Origin: an uncultured Clostridia bacterium
GTDB lineage: Bacteria; Bacillota; Clostridia; TANB77; CAG-508
Length of the DNA stretch: 6,137 nucleotides
Direction: 5' to 3'
Assembly: GCA_934167735.1 (NCBI GenBank)
Contig: CAKPLV010000057.1
Location: forward strand, 1-6,137
In this document: positions 1 to 6,137 of the stretch, one piece after another
How the letters are laid out: the number at the start of each line of letters is the position of its first letter
Numbering within the stretch: the stretch's first letter is position 1
Notes under the pieces: generated by a model
Seen by the model: only the letters and a program-made list of their open reading frames with translations
What the model was told of the DNA's origin: nothing
The model's database searches: none
Position numbers and translations under genes: made by a program

Positions 1-1090
1 TTTTTATAGTTTCATTTATTGATTCATTTTCATTTCTTTCAATTATTTCAGTGTTATTATAACTCATTTGCTTTAATTTCGCAATAATATTATCGATTTC
101 TTGTTTTGTGGCATTTTCTTCATCTACAATTATTGAAACTTTAGGTTCTCCTTTAAGTTTATATTTTAATTCATAGCTTCCTGGTGTTAAGCCATCTTCA
201 ACATCCACATCAATATTTGAACTTCTTTTTACATGATCTTTTATAACTTTTTTTCCTACTTCAAAAGCATATGGTTTTGAATCTGAATTTCCTGCAGTTG
301 AATTTTGATGAACTCTCCAATGATATAATACTTTTGGAATATGTACTATTTCATTTGTTTTTTCAAATGCTCTTGCAACTATATCAAAATCTTGACTTCC
401 ATCATATTCGCTTCTAAATCCTTGTAATTTGTCCATAAGTTCTTTTTTGAATATACTAAAATGGCAAATATAATTAGCACTATTTAGTGTATATGGTGAT
501 GGATCTGGTTTGAAAAATACTCCATATCTAGGACCTTTTGCATGTTCTAATTTATCTTCATCTGTATAGATAAATTCAATATTTGGATTTTCATTTATTA
601 CTTTAACAATTTCATATAGTGAAAAAATTGGAAGCAAATCATCATGGTCTAATAAACCTATAAAATCACCTGTTGCAAGTTTTAATGCTTCATTTGTATT
701 ACCTGAAATCCCTTTATTTTCACCAATATATTTGTATTTTATTCTTGAATCTTTTAAGTATTTTTTCATGAATTTTATTGGTTCATCTGGTGTTCCATCT
801 GCTAAGCATAATTCCCAATTTGAATATGTTTGATTTTGTAAACTTTTAACTAGTTCATCAAAAAAGTTTTCTGGTGTTTTATATAATGGGATTATTATGC
901 TTATTTTTGGATTTTTTTCAAATTTATAATTTCTTTGTTCTTCTAATTGCTCTTTGTTTGGTTCATTTTGTTCGATCCATTTTTGATATGCATAATCAAT
1001 ATTTGGTTTTACTATATTTAATTTTTTTGCTATCTTTTTTGCAAATTCTCTTCTTTTTGAATTTAGTGGTAATAATTTTTCAAAACTCAT
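1..1090 (-). CDS. Family 2 glycosyltransferase, 3' end cut by window (probably two-domain)
   Basis: Open frame of 363 codons from ATG at 1090 with no stop before the left edge, so the C-terminus is missing. Residues 1-60 form a charged leader of the kind that precedes the catalytic domain in large surface-polysaccharide glycosyltransferases. A GT-A, family 2 domain follows: PKISIIIPLYKT (61-72), the nucleotide-binding Asp in LADG (D98), the metal-binding DHDD (148-151), the likely catalytic-base region GSQDFD (231-236) and YHWRVHQNSTA (256-266). After residue 314, GEPKVSIIV begins what looks like a second GT2 domain, although VDEEN replaces the usual PNKD-type sequence. Such proteins add sugars to a lipid-linked glycan on the cytoplasmic side of the membrane; donor and acceptor cannot be read here. 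It starts 4 bases after the preceding gene's stop, so it belongs to the same operon. Confidence is high for the family and low for the sugar. Confidence 0.9.
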   Translation of the reverse strand, partial: MSFEKLLPLNSKRREFAKKIAKKLNIVKPNIDYAYQKWIEQNEPNKEQLEEQRNYKFEKNPKISIIIPLYKTPENFFDELVKSLQNQTYSNWELCLADGTPDEPIKFMKKYLKDSRIKYKYIGENKGISGNTNEALKLATGDFIGLLDHDDLLPIFSLYEIVKVINENPNIEFIYTDEDKLEHAKGPRYGVFFKPDPSPYTLNSANYICHFSIFKKELMDKLQGFRSEYDGSQDFDIVARAFEKTNEIVHIPKVLYHWRVHQNSTAGNSDSKPYAFEVGKKVIKDHVKRSSNIDVDVEDGLTPGSYELKYKLKGEPKVSIIVDEENATKQEIDNIIAKLKQMSYNNTEIIERNENESINETIK

Positions 1091-1094
1091 AATC

Positions 1095-2528
1095 TTATTC
1101 CTCTTTTATTTGTTTTAATCTTTCTATTTCGTTTTCTAATGCTTTTATATATTCATTTTGTTTTTTATCATTTTCTTGATAGTTTTTTATTTGATTACTT
1201 AAATTTTTATTTTCATAAACAACTTCATACATTTTTTTATATTGTTTTTGACAAATATTAAGTCTTTCAACATCAATTATTTCTTCTCTAATATTTTTAT
1301 CTATTTTATCAAATAATTCTCTATATTTTAGAATACCTAATTTATTTAATAAATCATCAATATTTATTTTTCTTACAAGGTCATAACTATTAATTATTGA
1401 TCTATAAATTATGAATTCTACTGGAAGGTATTTTTCCATCCATTCTTGATCAAAGAAGTTAAATTCATTATTTATATAAAAACAATTTTTAGGTACCATA
1501 TCATAAAATGCATATTCTAAATAGTTTAGTTCTTTTAACATTTCATAATCTTCATTTTTATATAATGGATTTTTAGCAAAATCGCTATATTTTACACAAT
1601 GATTCATTAATTCTTGTTTTATTTTCAAAATAATATCAACAACATAGTCTAAATTATCTGAATTTTCAGCTAATTGAACATCTAATGTTTGTTTTCCTTC
1701 AATAAAATCTGAATATAAAACTCCATTTTCATATTTATCAAGAATTTTAAAATCATATTTTTTTAGTTCTTCTAACCCTTGTATAATATTGTTTTTATGT
1801 TCCTTTGCTTCATCATTTTCTTCTACTTTAGAAACTCTATCTTTCTCGATTTTTGTTATTAATCTGTATTTGTCTTTTCTGTAATTATTAAATGAAACAT
1901 ATTTTATAGTATTTGGATTAGGCTCTAATGTTGCTTCAATAAAATATGTGTTAGCCAATTTCTTTAATAACTCATTATCATATTCTTCTATTTGTTTTAG
2001 AGTTTTTATTTCATCACATATTACTATTTTGTTATCTTCATATGAATAAAAATATTTTTCTATTTTGTCTGATATTTGATCATATTGATCATTTATAATC
2101 ATATCTACTTTAGTTTTATTTGGATATACCATATATTTATTAATATAGAAGTTTTCTTTTTCAAGATAGTTTATTATTTTATTTATATTTGTATATTTTT
2201 TTGTTTCTTCTAATGAAGAATTTTGTTCATCATAATTATATGTTAGAAAATTTGAAATTCCGAATTTGTTATCTAATATTAATATTAGTATTCCATCTTC
2301 TTTTATTTTTTCTTTTAATTTAGTTATTTCCTCTTCTGAAACTACATCTTTATCAATTAAAATATAATCATATTTGGGTGATGTTACAACAGTATCTACA
2401 TTATATTTTTTTCTCAAAAATTTAGTAATTTCTTCATTGTTTCCAACATATAAAATGTCTGAACCTTTTTTAAATGTATACCATTTTACAATATTAACAC
2501 TTAAATCTTTTAAAATTTCTTCTTTCAT
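1095..2528 (-). CDS. Methyltransferase-like / kinase-like protein with C-terminal coiled coil (WbdD-like architecture)
   Basis: 477 residues, complete. Residues 20-145 have the layout of a class I SAM-dependent methyltransferase, including YDYILIDKD (53-61) and KEDGILILILDNKFG (76-90), which matches the 'LKPGGxLLIAxENRFG' stretch of methyltransferases in glycan clusters. The SAM-binding loop is degenerate: ILYVGNNEEI (25-34) replaces the glycine-rich E-x-G-x-G-x-G. Residues about 175-400 resemble a kinase/phosphotransferase: DMVPKN (343-348) fits the catalytic loop D-x4-N, and FDQEW (359-363) fits the metal-binding Asp, followed by LPVEFIIYRSI (368-378), typical of this cluster-associated family. 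Residues about 425-477 are charged and heptad-like (I461, L464, I468, L471), a probable coiled coil. E. coli WbdD has the same order (methyltransferase, kinase, coiled coil) and caps O-antigen chains. A similar capping or modifying role here is inferred; catalysis by the first domain is doubtful. Confidence 0.75.
   Translation of the reverse strand: MKEEILKDLSVNIVKWYTFKKGSDILYVGNNEEITKFLRKKYNVDTVVTSPKYDYILIDKDVVSEEEITKLKEKIKEDGILILILDNKFGISNFLTYNYDEQNSSLEETKKYTNINKIINYLEKENFYINKYMVYPNKTKVDMIINDQYDQISDKIEKYFYSYEDNKIVICDEIKTLKQIEEYDNELLKKLANTYFIEATLEPNPNTIKYVSFNNYRKDKYRLITKIEKDRVSKVEENDEAKEHKNNIIQGLEELKKYDFKILDKYENGVLYSDFIEGKQTLDVQLAENSDNLDYVVDIILKIKQELMNHCVKYSDFAKNPLYKNEDYEMLKELNYLEYAFYDMVPKNCFYINNEFNFFDQEWMEKYLPVEFIIYRSIINSYDLVRKINIDDLLNKLGILKYRELFDKIDKNIREEIIDVERLNICQKQYKKMYEVVYENKNLSNQIKNYQENDKKQNEYIKALENEIERLKQIKEE
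1098..1104 (-). promoter_or_regulatory. Ribosome binding site inside the end of the upstream gene
   Basis: On the minus strand AGAGGAA lies 7 bases before the ATG at 1090. It sits within the last codons of the upstream gene, just before its TAA stop, which suggests coupled translation. It supports ATG 1090 as the start. Confidence 0.7.
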
Positions 2529-2534
2529 ATATAA

Positions 2535-2541
2535 CCTTTCT
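2535..2541 (-). promoter_or_regulatory. Ribosome binding site overlapping the preceding stop codon
   Basis: AGAAAGG on the minus strand lies 6 bases before ATG 2528 and shares its first two bases with the TAG stop of the upstream glycosyltransferase. This supports ATG 2528 and translational coupling. Confidence 0.6.
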
Positions 2542-3517
2542 ATTTCTTTAATGCTTTTCTTATTTTAAATAAGATTCTTGATATTCCTGGCAAATTCATT
2601 ATAAAGAAATTTATAATATAATAATATATTGTTTCATTTTTATATAGTCTATGGAAAACATTCCATTTTCTGAAATTCACATTTTTCTTATTTTGAATCA
2701 TTTTGAAATATTCTAATGCTTCTTTATTTTCTTTTTTTAATTTATCATTAAATATTCTATCATTTTGTACATATGTTTCAAATAATCCAAGCTTAACATT
2801 AATAAATAATTCTCTTACTTGATCTAATTTTTCAAAACCATGCGAAACTTTTTCTGTTCCCACTTGATTATTTCCATGTTGTCTGTACAAAATAGTTTTT
2901 TCATCTAAATATTCAACTTTTCCATTATTAGCAATAGCTGTAGCTATCCAAGTATCATGTATTGCATATTTAGATTGTGTTGGTATAGGTAATATCATAT
3001 CTAAAAATTTCTTTTTAGACATTAATGTACATCCTGTTACACAATTATATAAATATTGTAATCTATAATCATTTTTGTATTTTTTTATTTTTCTTGATAA
3101 TTTCATATAATCATTAAATGATGGATACATCATTTTTAAATTTTCATCAACAACTTCAAGATCTGTAAATACAAGATCTGCATTTGTTTCTACCATTTTA
3201 TTATATGTATGTTCTATTTTTGTAGGAAGCCAAACATCATCTTGATCTGATAACATATATATTTCATTTTCTACTTTTGTTAATAAAAATTCAAAATTTT
3301 TTACATATCCTAAATTTTTTTCATGAAAATATGAAATAACTCTGTCATCTTTTTCTTCATATTCTTTTATAATTTCTCTTGTATTATCTTTTGAACAATC
3401 ATCTGAAATTACAAGTCTGATATTTGAATATGTTTGATTTAATATACTATCTATTTGTTCCTTTAAATATTTTTCACCATTATATGTAGCAAGTAAAACA
3501 TCTATCTTTTCGTTCAT
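2540..3517 (-). CDS. Family 2 glycosyltransferase, RgpB/RfbF (rhamnosyltransferase) type
   Basis: 325 residues, a usual length for this subgroup. The GT-A domain begins at once with KIDVLLATYNGEKYLKEQI (4-22). Further motifs are QTYSNIRLVISDDCSKDNT (28-46, nucleotide-binding Asp pair D39-D40), LSDQDDVWLPTKI (89-101, with the metal-binding DQDD), NCVTGCT (158-164), HDTW (187-190, likely acceptor/catalytic region) and YRQHGNNQVG (211-220). DQDDVW, HDTW and the YRQHGNN stretch are shared with streptococcal RgpB and with RfbF-like enzymes that transfer rhamnose to cell-wall polysaccharides. The sugar here is not proven, and no dTDP-rhamnose genes are in the window. There is no signal peptide; a hydrophobic stretch near 297-310 and a basic tail (RKALKK) could give peripheral membrane contact. 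The start at 3517 follows the hydrolase stop by 13 bases. Confidence 0.92.
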   Translation of the reverse strand: MNEKIDVLLATYNGEKYLKEQIDSILNQTYSNIRLVISDDCSKDNTREIIKEYEEKDDRVISYFHEKNLGYVKNFEFLLTKVENEIYMLSDQDDVWLPTKIEHTYNKMVETNADLVFTDLEVVDENLKMMYPSFNDYMKLSRKIKKYKNDYRLQYLYNCVTGCTLMSKKKFLDMILPIPTQSKYAIHDTWIATAIANNGKVEYLDEKTILYRQHGNNQVGTEKVSHGFEKLDQVRELFINVKLGLFETYVQNDRIFNDKLKKENKEALEYFKMIQNKKNVNFRKWNVFHRLYKNETIYYYIINFFIMNLPGISRILFKIRKALKK

Positions 3518-3525
3518 TACCTTTA

Positions 3526-3530
3526 CCTCT
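3526..3530 (-). promoter_or_regulatory. Ribosome binding site of the RgpB-type glycosyltransferase
   Basis: AGAGG lies 8 bases before ATG 3517, directly after the TAA stop of the hydrolase gene. A second purine block, AAAGG (3520-3524), is too close to the start to be the main site. It supports ATG 3517. Confidence 0.6.
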
Positions 3531-4451
3531 TTATTTTATTGTTATTGTAATATTTCCATCTTTTGCTATATAATTTGTTTTTACACCTAATTCTTCTATC
3601 CATTTTCTTGTTTCAAGTGTTTTCCAAGTTCCTGAATTATATCCTCCACCTGAATTATTATCCCATAACCATTCTGGTGTTGGCCATAAACATATTTCAG
3701 GATCTATTAATTTATATAATTCTTCTGTTCCACCAGCTTGACCATGATGTGCTATTTGAACTATATCACTTTTTAATTTGTTTCCATATGTTTTTATTAA
3801 TTTTTCTGAACTCTCTGTCCCTGTATCTCCTAAGAATAATATTGAAGTATTATTAACATACATTTTAAATACCATACTTGAATTATTTATTGAGTTTTCT
3901 GTTATTTCAGGATTTTTTATTCCAAGTATTTCTATATTTATATTTGGACTTATTTCTATATTTTCTCCAATTTGAGGTTCTCTTTTAATTGATTTTATTT
4001 TTTCATCTTCTAATGATTTATAAAATTCTTCAATTTCACCTGCTCTACTTGCTTCTGATGTATTTTTATACCATTCAACATCATTTGCTGTATAAATTAA
4101 TTCTTTTATATTAAGTTCAGAATTATGATTTTCAATTATATCATTAAATGCTCCTGCATGGTCTTGATGTGGATGTGTAATAATCCAATAATCAACATCA
4201 TTACCATATTCTTTTATTTTATTTAATAATTTTGTTGAATCTGCTCTTAACCCACCATCTATTACAACAGTTTTATTATCATATGTTCTTATTACATATC
4301 CCATCATTCTATTTCCAGTATCAGAAGATATTTGTGTTAATTCTATTTGAGCTTGTGTTTTATTTTTTATATAAACAGCTACACTCAAAAGAACCACTAT
4401 TAACAATATAATTGCAACATATTTTTTTATATTATTCTTTTTCTTTTCCAT
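3531..4451 (-). CDS. Membrane-anchored metallo-beta-lactamase-fold hydrolase (ComEC-like branch)
   Basis: 306 residues, complete. A lysine-rich start (MEKKKNNIKK) and one hydrophobic segment (about 11-28) without a clear cleavage site suggest a signal anchor, which by the positive-inside rule puts the catalytic domain outside the cell. MBL-fold motifs are VIDGG (63-67), HPHQDHAG (93-100; metal ligands H93, H95, D97, H98), NNSSMV (189-194), FLGDTG (206-211; D209) and AHHGQAG (234-240). The tail ICLWPTPEWLWD (253-264) and KTLETRKWIEELGV (277-290) is typical of stand-alone ComEC/Rec2-type MBL proteins in Firmicutes. It lacks the transmembrane channel of true ComEC, so DNA uptake is not indicated. 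Family members are probably phosphodiesterases or nucleases; the substrate is unknown. The ATG lies inside the upstream gene (20-base overlap) and the Shine-Dalgarno is weak (AGAAAG), so translation is probably coupled to the transporter ATPase. A role on the exported glycan is inferred. Confidence 0.85.
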   Translation of the reverse strand: MEKKKNNIKKYVAIILLIVVLLSVAVYIKNKTQAQIELTQISSDTGNRMMGYVIRTYDNKTVVIDGGLRADSTKLLNKIKEYGNDVDYWIITHPHQDHAGAFNDIIENHNSELNIKELIYTANDVEWYKNTSEASRAGEIEEFYKSLEDEKIKSIKREPQIGENIEISPNINIEILGIKNPEITENSINNSSMVFKMYVNNTSILFLGDTGTESSEKLIKTYGNKLKSDIVQIAHHGQAGGTEELYKLIDPEICLWPTPEWLWDNNSGGGYNSGTWKTLETRKWIEELGVKTNYIAKDGNITITIK

Positions 4452-5742
4452 CTTTATTTTTTCTTTCTATTTCTATTTTGGTATCTAATGAAACCATTCC
4501 TACACAGTTTTTGCTTGATATTATTTCTATAAGTAATGCTTCATATTTTCTATTTAATACTTCTAATTCACCTTTTGCATTTATATGTGTACAACTAAAT
4601 GAAAGAGTATATTTATTTGGTGCTAATGGTAATTTTTGAATAAATGATACTTCTACAACATCATCTTTTTCATATTTACCTGGATATATTTTTTCTATCA
4701 TTGTATTAGTACCTGCAACTTCAATTCCATTAAAGTTTTTAATTGTCATTGTGAATATTGGATTATCAACTTCTTTATGGAATTTGATTTTTGATTTTAA
4801 TACAACTTCTTTTTCATTATCAATAACATTCAAATAATTTCCTTTTGAATCAAATACACCATAATCAATTACTTCTGCATTTAAGTTTCCATATTCAATT
4901 AAATTTGGATTTTGATTAAAATGTATTTTCCAAGAATTTTTGTCGTCTTCTTTATTTTTTACTTTTTTAGCATTTTCTTTAATTTCTTTTGACTCTTTTT
5001 TTTTATTATTTCCTGTTATTATTTTTTTGTATAATTCAACACCTTCTTTAACACCACCATCAAATGTTTTTGTACCATTTTCTAGTATTACTGTTCTTGT
5101 ACAGTTTTTCAATACATCTGATACATTATGTGTTACGAATAATATTGTTTTTCCTTTTGATTTGAATTCCTCAAATTTTTTGAAACATTTTAATTGAAAT
5201 GCCATATCTCCAACTGATAATACTTCATCAACAATTAAAATATCTGGGTCAACATTTATTGCACAAGCAATTGCAAGTCTTGCAAACATACCTGATGAAT
5301 ATGTTTTTACAGGTTGGTATAAATGATCTCCTATATCTGCAAAATCTATAACATCTTGTTTGGTTGCTTCTATCTCTTCTCTTGTAAGTCCCATTACTTG
5401 TCCATGTTGATATATATTTTCTTCTCCTGTAAGTTCAGAATTAAATGCTGTTCCTAATTCAAGTAATGAACTTATTTTTCCATTGATTTTTAGTGTTCCT
5501 GATGTTGGTACAACAACTCCTGTAACCATTTTTAATAATGTTGATTTACCTGCACCATTTTTACCTAATATTCCAAGTACTTCACCTTTTTTTATTGTTA
5601 AATTCAAATTATTTATTGCTGTAAAATCTGTATGTCTATTTTTTATTGCTGGAATAATTGTTTCTAATAATCTGTCTTGTTTTCTTTTATACATTTTATA
5701 TTTTTTTACTAAGTCTTTTATTTCTATTACATTTTCATCCAT
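4432..5742 (-). CDS. wzt: Polysaccharide export ABC transporter ATPase with Wzt-type C-terminal domain
   Basis: 436 residues from ATG 5742. This start is preferred over an in-frame ATG at 5829 because it has a strong GGAG site, the family N-terminus (VIEIKDLVKKYKMYK) begins right after it, and the longer form would overlap the permease by 59 bases. The nucleotide-binding domain (1-240) has Walker A GILGKNGAGKST (57-68), signature YSSGMFARL (148-156), Walker B ILIVDEVLSVGD (168-179, catalytic E173) and the switch His in THN (H205). It is the TagH/Wzt/RfbE subfamily that powers export of undecaprenyl-linked glycans. A Lys/Glu/Asn linker (about 245-268) leads to a beta-rich domain (about 270-430; e.g. 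NAEVIDYGVFDSKG, 288-301) that resembles Wzt C-terminal domains, which in E. coli O9a bind the chain terminus. The linker contains an A9 tract. It pairs with the permease upstream and overlaps the hydrolase gene by 20 bases. Confidence 0.93.
   Translation of the reverse strand: MDENVIEIKDLVKKYKMYKRKQDRLLETIIPAIKNRHTDFTAINNLNLTIKKGEVLGILGKNGAGKSTLLKMVTGVVVPTSGTLKINGKISSLLELGTAFNSELTGEENIYQHGQVMGLTREEIEATKQDVIDFADIGDHLYQPVKTYSSGMFARLAIACAINVDPDILIVDEVLSVGDMAFQLKCFKKFEEFKSKGKTILFVTHNVSDVLKNCTRTVILENGTKTFDGGVKEGVELYKKIITGNNKKKESKEIKENAKKVKNKEDDKNSWKIHFNQNPNLIEYGNLNAEVIDYGVFDSKGNYLNVIDNEKEVVLKSKIKFHKEVDNPIFTMTIKNFNGIEVAGTNTMIEKIYPGKYEKDDVVEVSFIQKLPLAPNKYTLSFSCTHINAKGELEVLNRKYEALLIEIISSKNCVGMVSLDTKIEIERKNKDGKEKE
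4996..5004 (-). repeat. A9 homopolymer in the interdomain linker of the ABC ATPase
   Basis: Nine consecutive T on the + strand (nine A in the coding strand) encode K247-K249 in the linker between the nucleotide-binding and C-terminal domains. By hand translation, losing one A ends the protein after about 260 residues and gaining one A ends it after about 254. Either slip would leave an ATPase domain without its C-terminal domain. It is the longest single-base run I noticed in the window; it could also be chance in an AT-rich gene. Confidence 0.6.
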
Positions 5743-5749
5743 AATTTTT

Positions 5750-5753
5750 CTCC
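5750..5753 (-). promoter_or_regulatory. Ribosome binding site that sets the ABC ATPase start
   Basis: GGAG within ACGGAGAA on the minus strand, 7 bases before ATG 5742. It is the best Shine-Dalgarno match in the window and decides for the short form of the ATPase over the upstream in-frame ATG at 5829. Confidence 0.8.
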
Positions 5754-5770
5754 GTTCTCGTATTTTTATT

Positions 5771-6137
5771 TTATAAAACATCTGCAAAGTCTTTTTTTGT
5801 TCTTTTAAATACTGAGTTTCCCCAAACAAACATTATTATTGTTATTATCCAAAAAATTAATGTATATATTCCATGTCCTTTAAATATTATATTTTCATTT
5901 ATAAATACTTGTCTAAATGCTGTTATTAAATATGTAAATGGACTACATTGCATTATCTTTAAAATTGTTTTATGTTCTGCTAACATACTTAAATTCCATA
6001 TTACTGGTGTAAACCAGAAAAATAATTGCATTGCTATTCCTAATAAGTTTGCAAAGTCTGGTACAACTGTTGTTACAGCTGATGTAAATCTTGTAAATGC
6101 AATTATAAAGCAATAAGTTGCAAATATAACATAGATT
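5771..6137 (-). CDS. wzm: Polysaccharide export ABC-2 permease, C-terminal part only
   Basis: The frame is open to the right edge (121 residues visible, then TAA at 5771-5773); the N-terminal half or more lies outside the window, and the internal ATG at 6031 is not the start. Visible features are a hydrophobic segment at the edge, then VVPDFANLLGIAMQLFFWFTP (24-44), the FWFTPVIW core of Wzm/TagG permeases, SPFTYLITAFRQVF (65-78), equivalent to the 'NPxxYLVxxYRxxF' re-entrant region, a last membrane helix at about 89-107 and the typical FADVL ending. The permease forms the membrane channel that moves lipid-linked glycan or teichoic acid to the outer face, driven by the ATPase encoded 28 bases downstream. 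TagG and Wzm cannot be told apart from this fragment; wzm is used because the partner carries a Wzt-type extension. Confidence 0.9.
   Translation of the reverse strand, partial: IYVIFATYCFIIAFTRFTSAVTTVVPDFANLLGIAMQLFFWFTPVIWNLSMLAEHKTILKIMQCSPFTYLITAFRQVFINENIIFKGHGIYTLIFWIITIIMFVWGNSVFKRTKKDFADVL

Noticed and set aside
874..1092. Plus-strand open frame of 72 codons, rich in Leu and Phe
   Set aside because: It lies opposite the start of the left-edge glycosyltransferase; its composition is what the complement of an AT-rich Lys/Glu/Asn gene gives, and there is no ribosome site or family motif.
2374..2568. Plus-strand frame bridging a gene junction
   Set aside because: It is antisense to the methyltransferase-like gene start and the glycosyltransferase end, with no Shine-Dalgarno and no recognisable domain.
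3531..4451. Competence protein ComEC
   Set aside because: Only the MBL domain is present; there is no multi-helix channel or OB domain, and the neighbours are glycan export genes.
4422..5707. T7 runs near 4422, 5022 and 5701 as further phase-variation tracts
   Set aside because: Runs of seven are expected by chance in lysine-rich genes at this base composition and have no special position.
3563..5776. Several plus-strand open frames opposite the hydrolase and the ABC ATPase
   Set aside because: All are antisense to genes with clear motifs, are Ile/Leu/Phe/Ser-rich and resemble no protein family.
5743..5829. 29-residue N-terminal extension of the ABC ATPase from ATG 5829
   Set aside because: It would overlap the permease by 59 bases, is not part of the family domain, and the GGAG site sits directly before ATG 5742.
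5771..6031. Permease as a small complete 86-residue protein starting at ATG 6031
   Set aside because: The frame stays open and hydrophobic to the right edge and 6031 falls inside a membrane segment, so this is the end of a larger cut gene.
1..6137. Mollicute-type code with TGA as tryptophan, suggested by the low G+C
   Set aside because: Trp codons checked are TGG and no in-frame TGA occurs in the genes; stops seen are TAA and TAG.

Overview
The window is a piece of a single minus-strand operon from a very AT-rich bacterium (roughly a quarter G+C by eye; proteins rich in Lys, Asn, Ile and Glu). Shine-Dalgarno sites (GGAG, AGAGG), the standard genetic code (Trp is TGG, stops seen are TAA and TAG) and the gene types point to a low-GC Firmicute, most likely a clostridial lineage. 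The genus cannot be read from the sequence.

In transcription order (high to low coordinates) there are six genes: the C-terminal end of an ABC-2 polysaccharide export permease (Wzm/TagG type, cut by the right edge); its ATPase with an extra C-terminal Wzt-type domain; a membrane-anchored metallo-beta-lactamase-fold hydrolase of the ComEC-like branch; a family 2 glycosyltransferase of the RgpB/RfbF type; a protein with a degenerate methyltransferase-like domain, a kinase-like domain and a C-terminal coiled coil; and a second family 2 glycosyltransferase that runs off the left edge, probably into a second glycosyltransferase domain. The three glycosyltransferase/methyltransferase-like junctions have gaps of only 4 to 13 bases, the Wzt/hydrolase pair overlaps by 20 bases, and the permease/ATPase gap is 28 bases. 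No promoter, terminator, RNA gene, mobile element or CRISPR array was found, and no non-coding stretch exceeds about 30 bases.

Together the genes describe synthesis and ABC-transporter export of a cell-surface glycan (teichoic acid, rhamnan-like or O-antigen-like polymer). The most interesting reading is that the methyltransferase/kinase/coiled-coil protein and the Wzt C-terminal domain form a cap-and-recognise pair, as WbdD and Wzt do for Escherichia coli O9a. The anchored hydrolase, apparently facing outside, would act on the exported polymer. This functional reading is inference; domain identities rest on motifs recognised by eye.
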